Of a stretch of 64,000 nucleotides of DNA, positions 58,482 to 64,000 are shown one piece after another (the first letter of the stretch is position 1; each line of letters begins with the position of its first letter). The position numbers and the translations under genes are program-made. Origin of the DNA: Ligustrum vulgare. Its lineage: Eukaryota; Streptophyta; Magnoliopsida; Lamiales; Oleaceae. The stretch lies in the NCBI GenBank assembly GCA_963555705.1, contig OY743174.1:60286234-60350233 (forward strand), in the 5' to 3' direction. The notes under the pieces are model-generated. The model worked only from the letters and a program-made list of their open reading frames with translations, had not been told where the DNA came from and did no database searches.

Positions 58482-59340
58482 GTAAATATTACATTACTAA
58501 TTATTGCCACTTTGAGGTTAGTCTAATAATTTTTAACACAATTATTCACATAGCTTTTTTAGTACAATTTTGCTCCTAATTTTTAAAGTAACTTATTATT
58601 CACAGTACTTGATATCCGAGAAACTTATATTACAAATTCATTACAAATTATGTAATTTATAATTTAATTTTAAATCATATTCTCTTCATTGTTAGTAAAC
58701 ATCATGTAAATTTATATTGTAATTTAACATTATATCATCTTCCCTACATGGTTCATTACATATTATGTTATTTGTAATTAAATATGTAGAGTACATAGTT
58801 TGTAACATTGGTCATAACATTACAGGTTTGATTGTTGGATATTTATGATTAAATATGCCGAATATCTTAGCAAATGAAAGTTCAGTGATGTGATAATGAA
58901 ATTCCTGGTGTCTGTACTTGTCCCCGCAATCGTTCAAGCTCGCCATGTCAATGCAAATAGGCAAGGATCGTGCATACAAGCGAATGTGCTGAGGGGGCGA
59001 GACAAGTATTAGATGGAACTTGTATAGTTTTTTTGGTTTGGAATGTAATTATTTCTTTTTTAATGAAGTTTTAGATCAAATCTCATGTGATCATTTTGTT
59101 GATCAACATTTAATCCTGGTGTATGAAATGATACTAAGAACCATATTTCGTGGTGTTGTTTCTTCATTCCGTCTCTACTATAATTGGACAAAATCTAAAA
59201 ACGAAGAAAGCAAAAACTCTATCTTTAATTGATTAAAAGAATTTTTCCCTTGAGAAATAACTTATTTTCATTTGTTCTCATCATTTGGTCAGTATATAAT
59301 TTCCTATTTATATATTTATGAATATTCCTTGAATGGAATT
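58482..59340. other. Sequence following the DME/ROS1 relic
   Basis: No further glycosylase exon is recognised. AT-rich with repeated phrases such as TTACAAATTATGTAATTT (58640-58790). A 70-codon ORF at 59020-59232 has no recognisable domain. Confidence 0.45.
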
Positions 59341-60748
59341 AGAGATGGCAATGAGTCGGATTTGTCAAATTCATACCCTATCCATTAAATATTTACAACC
59401 TCCATATCCTACCCATATACACATTTAAGAATTGCGGGTAGGGTGCGGGTCGGAGACGGGTTTGCTTCTATACCCATTTGAAATTCATTAATAATTATTT
59501 ATTTTTTTAGTATTTTTTAGGTTGTAAATAGGTTATAAGTGCTCCAGATTAACTTGAATCAGTTAAATGTTGGACTTCACTTGAATTTGGCTTGAAAAAA
59601 ATTTGTTATATGTTGAAACAAAACAAGTGAATTTGAACAACTTTTTTAGACATTGACAAAGTCAATAGTTTAAACATATTAATGTTTAAACGTTAACAAT
59701 CTCAATAGATATTTGAGTTCTATTTTTAATTTATTCATTATTTTTTTTTTTCACAATCACTTTTGTTTTAAATTCTATAATTTTTTAAGGAAATTAATGG
59801 GTATGCGGGTCGGGTATGAGAATTGTAGTAAAATCCACACCCGATCCATATTCATGTGTAGCGACCCAGAATTTTTACGCAATAATAATTATTTTTAATA
59901 TTTAGAAAATTGTGTCGCTACTATTTCACCTATTGTTTTGAAGTTACACCGCGACGTGTTCGTCTAGCCAAGTCAAGAAATATCGAATTTGTTCGATTTT
60001 AAATTAAAATCCGAATTTCTAAAAATATGTTATTTTAATTATTTATTCAAAGTATAATTTTCAAAATCATTTTAAATTCCAAATTATTAAAGATATCTAA
60101 TTAATTATCTTAAACTAAACATTAGCCTAATTATGCTAGTATCCCATTAATTATTTTATTCTTTCTTTTTCTTTTTAAATTATTTTCCTTCTCCATTTTC
60201 ATCACTTTGTACACTCATCATGAAAACCAACCCACACTTTAAAACATTTTCTTTATCACTCTTTTCCTACCAATTCTCCACCATCTTTTATTATATTCTC
60301 CATTCATCATCACTACCATCTCGGTTGAACACCACCACAATTCTCTCTTTATACCATTAGAATCTTCATCATTCATCACACACATGGCAACCCACATTTT
60401 ATTCCACCTTTACATCTAATATTCTCCAACATCATCATTTTCATCACCTTAATAGCCGAAAGCATACATCTTCATCACCATTCAGAAATCAAATTCAACC
60501 CACTATATCACCATTATCATCTCCATCTTAGCAACTACTGCACAAACCATTTACACTGCAATCAGTATCATCACTGCCAAGTTACCACCTCCAACTCACA
60601 GTCCGAACCATCACATTTCAATCCAGCCACCACTGTTTGCACTCATCGACTGCAACTTCACCACCTAAAACCAACTGCTAATCCCAAATTCACACTTTGA
60701 TTCACAGAAAAGTATTTTTCGTCCAAGCCACAAACTTGGATCTCTAAT

Positions 60749-61003
60749 TTGCAGCCAACATCTACCCTCAGTTTCGACTCAAATCAAAATCAGAACCCAA
60801 ATCAAACTCAAAACCCAAAACCCAAGAATACCCAAATACTTACCTCGATCGTTGATTTCCTAGCCGGAAAACCACGAATTTTCCGAGACCTAGAGCTACG
60901 GTTTCACTTCGAATCAACATCCAAATTGTGCCTTCCTACTACCAATACCTTTTCCTTGTCACCGCCACCTTGTGCCGGCGTAGCGCCGGAAAATCCCCGG
61001 TGA
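60749..61003 (+). other. ORF in the LTR leader, conserved in position
   Basis: An 84-codon ORF starts MQPTSTLSFDSNQNQNPNQT. The related LTR at 46440-49017 has a - strand ORF starting MHPTSTTSPNPHQSAQNQNQ at the homologous place. The rest diverges. It is more likely a repeated low-complexity leader (Asn/Gln/Pro) than a functional protein. Confidence 0.35.
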
Positions 61004-61869
61004 AAGACCGGATTTCGCAACCCTCGCAACTCCGTCTCTCGCCTCTTTCGCCTGTCTCTCTCTAATGCTCTGATTTGCGAAGAATGAGAGAGAGAGGAGT
61101 AAAGAATAGATAATATATTCAATTTTCAGAATTTGCACTTAAAGCCCCCAAGTTTTGAAATGTTTCAAATCAGCCCTATGGTTTTAAAACAATCCAATTC
61201 AGTCCCTTTTAGTTTCAAAGGTTTTCGAGTCAGTCCCTATGTTTTAAAAAGGTTTTATTTCAGTCCTTTCAGCTTTTAAACTTATCAATTTCAGCCCTTA
61301 AGTTTTTAAATGATTTTATTCAGCCTTCATTTTCAAAATCTACTATTTCAACCCTATTGTTTTGAGTTTCCGACTCAACTTTCAAAAGTATTCATTTTAG
61401 TCCCTCAACTTTCAAAACATCAATTTTAGTCCTCAAATTATAATTTATCATTTTGAACTATATATTCGATAGACTAAAGTGACTTATTGGCTAAGACGAA
61501 GCGTACGGAGAATTTAAAGAAATTGAAGTCATTCCCGCTCAACTTTGCACTCGTCGGATTTAAGGTAGACTCGCACTTATTAATTGATTTAAATTATGAT
61601 TTCATATAAATGTCATGTGACTTGTGAAAGTCAATTTTCAAGAAAATTAAGTATGTTTTATGAAAGGTAAATATACCTTATATTTTTATGAAAAGTATGT
61701 TTTTATGAAAAGAAAATATACTTTATGTTTTTACGAAAAGTAAGTATACCCTATGCTTCACGAAAATGTTTTTTTTGGATCATTGCTATGAAATCAATCT
61801 ACCAAGATTGCTATGGGTCCCATATGATAAGTTATGATATGTTAAGGGGACCGGAGTTTTAGTAGCGCT

Positions 61870-62165
61870 ACACATAAGAATTCTTGCCACGAAGTTCGGT
61901 AAAATTCTTGTGTCTCCATAAGTTTATGAGGATTTGCCACGAAGTTCGGTAAAATTCCTATGTTTCCATATGTTTATGAGGATTTGCCACCTAAGTTCGG
62001 TAAAATTCTTGTCTCATATGTTTATGAGGATTTCGATCATATCCTATGTTATGATGGAAATGATCCCTATGAATTTCAAAAATTATGCTTGGTATACTTA
62101 CTGCATAAGAATTCTTGCCACCGAAGTTCGGTAAAATTCTTGTGTCTCCTATGTTTATGAGGATT
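61870..62165 (+). repeat. Tandem repeat in the solo LTR, about 50-bp unit
   Basis: ATTCTTGCCACGAAGTTCGG then TAAAATTCTTGTGTCTCC and TATGTTTATGAGGATTT recurs at about 61878, 61930 and 61982, and again near 62110 after a spacer. This array is not evident in the two LTRs at 46440 and 54426 and adds to the greater length of this copy. Confidence 0.85.
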
Positions 62166-62261
62166 TCGATCCTATCCTATGTTATGATGAAAAGGATCCC
62201 TATGCTTTCAAAAGAAAATTATGCTTGGCATAATTAAAATGTGTTTTATAAGTATATGGTT

Positions 62262-62345
62262 TTCAAAGAACTGTTTTCAAAGAGCTATTTTCAAAGAGCT
62301 GTTTTCAAAGAGATGTTTTCAAAGAGCTGTTTTCAAAGAGCCTAT
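62262..62345 (+). repeat. 14-bp tandem repeat CTGTTTTCAAAGAG
   Basis: Five to six units of CTGTTTTCAAAGAG, with point variants, follow one another. The unit is not a multiple of three, so the short ORF across it cycles through frames and is not coding. Confidence 0.9.
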
Positions 62346-63198
62346 GATTTTCAAAATATGTCTCGTGCTGTAATGCACAATATGAGATCTATCAAGAGCC
62401 GTTTTATAAAGAAGCCCTATAAATGCCCGTTTTATAAAGAGTCGGGATTTATGTGTTTAATTATCTTATAAATTAATTAATTTGCGATGAGTCTACTGAG
62501 TATTTCCCCCATGAAATGCTCACCCTACTTTTAACAGTTTTTGCAGATTTCGGAGACGGTGGCGAGCGATGAATGATGGTGGCAATAATCGTTAAACTGT
62601 TGAAAGTTTGACATTAATGATTTCCGTATTTTCCAAACATCGAATAATTTAGAGAAGTTCATTTATTTGAGAAATTATGACATTGGCAATTTCTTTACAA
62701 AAAATTAATGGTTCGATTTACTATTTCAAATGGTTTCATAAATGTTTTCAATTTTATCGGTCATTACAGTTTATTTAATGTTGCCAAAAATGAATTTCAG
62801 TTATTTCTTCCGCAAAAATATTATTCGAAAAATTTAGATCAGTAAATGACGTGGTGAACCGGGTATACGGAACTCGGGGCGCTGCATCATGTCGGGTTTT
62901 AAAGTATACCTTCATATCCTACCCACGAACCCATTTAATCGAGTAATTTCTGTTCATTTATGTCGAGTCTCTAACGGATATCGAGTTCGTGGGTATTATT
63001 GTCATTCCTGGGACCTTAGTCTTGTGTTTCTTTGTAATAATAATAATTGATGGATAAACATACCAAACAAAATCCTGCCTTTCATGCTAGGCACGTACGT
63101 TATTGGACCTCATGATATTGTTGCACTGAAATACCTAACCACTCGACCACGTACAATGTAATTTTGATTTGTTTGATAAGATAAATGATAGAATTTAA

Positions 63199-63857
63199 GG
63201 CATGTTCTTTTTGCTGTTTTCACTCCGTTTTGAGTTTTCAATTTTTGAAAATATTGAAAATGCGATTACTTTGCCAATTTTCAAAAATTCGTTTTTCAAA
63301 AAAATATATATATATATAAAGAAAACTCAAAACGAGTTTATTGTATTTTGGATATTTTGTGTTAAAAAGTTCAAAACGCGCGTTTTAGACTTTTTTTTGT
63401 AAATGTGATACACTTTCTTCACTTAAAATTCTTATATTATTTTGCCATTATATATAGATCTATGTTAGGATTTTTTTGTTTTTTGGTTTTTTTTTTTTTT
63501 GTGTAAATGTGAGACACTTCCTTCACTTAAAGTTCTTATGTTATTTTGCCATTATATATAGATCCATGTTAAGATTTTTTAATTTTTTTGTAAATGTGAG
63601 ATACTTCCTTTACTTGAAGTTCCAATATTATTTTACCATTATATATAGATCCATTTTTTACATATAAAATATTACAAAATAAATATATCATAAAATTATA
63701 AAGTAAACGCTATTTTTAGTTTTCTATTTTTAAAAACAGTTTTCCAAAATCATTAAGAGAACATGTTTTCAGCAATTTCAAAACAAACAACTAAAATAAA
63801 AAATTCAAAACAAAATCCAAACTCAATTCAAAATCGAAACATAAAGAGAACGGCCCA
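63199..63857. mobile_element. PIF/Harbinger-like MITE with internal minisatellite, copy 4
   Basis: TAA flanks at 63196-63198 and 63858-63860. The ends are GGCATGTTCTTTTTGCTG and the complement of AAAGAGAACGGCCCA. Only three minisatellite units remain (63400, 63505, 63592) and the right arm follows directly after the third. It is the shortest copy. Confidence 0.82.
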
Positions 63858-64000
63858 TAAACTTTTCGTTCTTCGATGGATAAAATACTCGACAAACTTT
63901 GTTACATGTTTGTTTTCTTTCTTTAATTACGTCTAATTCGAGACAGTATATCTGGAACGAGATTCACTAAGTTGATCGGAATTGAATGCAGTTATTAGAT
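63858..64000. other. Right edge of the window
   Basis: Short unique sequence after the MITE. No feature is supported. Confidence 0.6.

Larger units (their letters stand above)
59857..62886 (+). mobile_element. Solo LTR related to the 46440-56914 element
   Basis: It starts TGTAGCGACCCAGAATTTTT and ends CGGGGCGCTGCA, flanked by perfect 5-bp TSD TCATG (59852-59856 and 62887-62891). Its start matches the start of the LTRs at 46440 and 54426 (TGTAGCAACCAAGAATTTTT on their - strand). Its end region matches their ends (AATTTCAGTTATTTCTTC, ACGTGGTGAACCGGGTAT). At 3.0 kb it is longer than those LTRs. The family is related but not identical. No internal region remains, so the element was reduced by LTR-LTR recombination. 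Confidence 0.87.
59341..63009. mobile_element. MULE-like MITE, copy 3, split by a solo LTR
   Basis: The left end AGAGATGGCAATGAGTC and the right end ATTATTGTCATTCCT correspond to the ends of the copy at 24933-25676. Internal phrases match too (GGGTATGCGGGTCGGGTATG, TTTATGTCGAGTCTCTAACG). At 59857 the copy is interrupted by a 3.0-kb solo LTR with TSD TCATG and resumes at 62887. A TSD for the MITE itself is not clear. Confidence 0.72.

Noticed and set aside
62241..62471. 76-codon ORF with repeated FSKS/FQRA/FKE
   Set aside because: Produced by the 14-bp repeat cycling through three frames.

Overview
The window is AT-rich nuclear DNA of a flowering plant. It has spliced genes with GT..AG introns, CTCCCTCCRTCCC-type Stowaway MITEs, Helitrons with the CTAG end, CACTA, Ty3/gypsy, hAT, PIF/Harbinger and MULE-like elements, and relics of plant genes (PAO5, SQD2, GDH, UPL7, DME/ROS1). 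A eudicot is likely; an asterid is only a guess. Protein-coding content is low and most of the sequence is nested or abutting transposons. No database search was possible: family names rest on recognised motifs, and boundaries rest on terminal motifs and target-site duplications (TSDs) read directly.

Layout. 1-2247: the 3' part of a CACTA (En/Spm) element, with the C-terminal exons of its ORF, a subterminal repeat field and the terminal TTTCTTGTAGTG. 3638-4311: two Helitron 5'-end fragments on the + strand around a Stowaway MITE. 4312-12930: four Helitrons placed end to end, all on the - strand (A-D). B and C are diverged copies of one family. D carries pieces of three unrelated genes (polyamine oxidase, SQD2, glutamate dehydrogenase). 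12931-18262: a second mosaic with a UPL7-type HECT exon, unassigned exons and an apparent solo LTR, ending in another Helitron-like 5' terminus. 18263-26800: old Helitron-like sequence, foldback elements, two MULE-like MITEs and a perfect 160-bp tandem duplication.

Two apparently intact genes lie on the - strand. One is a seven-exon RWD-RING E3 ubiquitin ligase of the RNF25 type (27056-32203, 338 aa) whose introns host several MITEs. The other is a three-exon 2-oxoglutarate/Fe(II) dioxygenase (40138-42010, 387 aa). They have no evident functional link.

33311-64000 is dominated by transposons: four copies of a PIF/Harbinger-like MITE with an internal variable-number minisatellite, a near-perfect 0.6-kb palindrome, a hAT-like element with an 8-bp TSD, a 10.5-kb Ty3/gypsy element (46440-56914, TSD AATAG, initiator-Met tRNA primer site), a solo LTR of a related family (59857-62886, TSD TCATG) inside a MULE-like MITE, and a relic of a DEMETER/ROS1-type DNA glycosylase (58227-58481). 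The nesting gives a relative order of insertions at several points.
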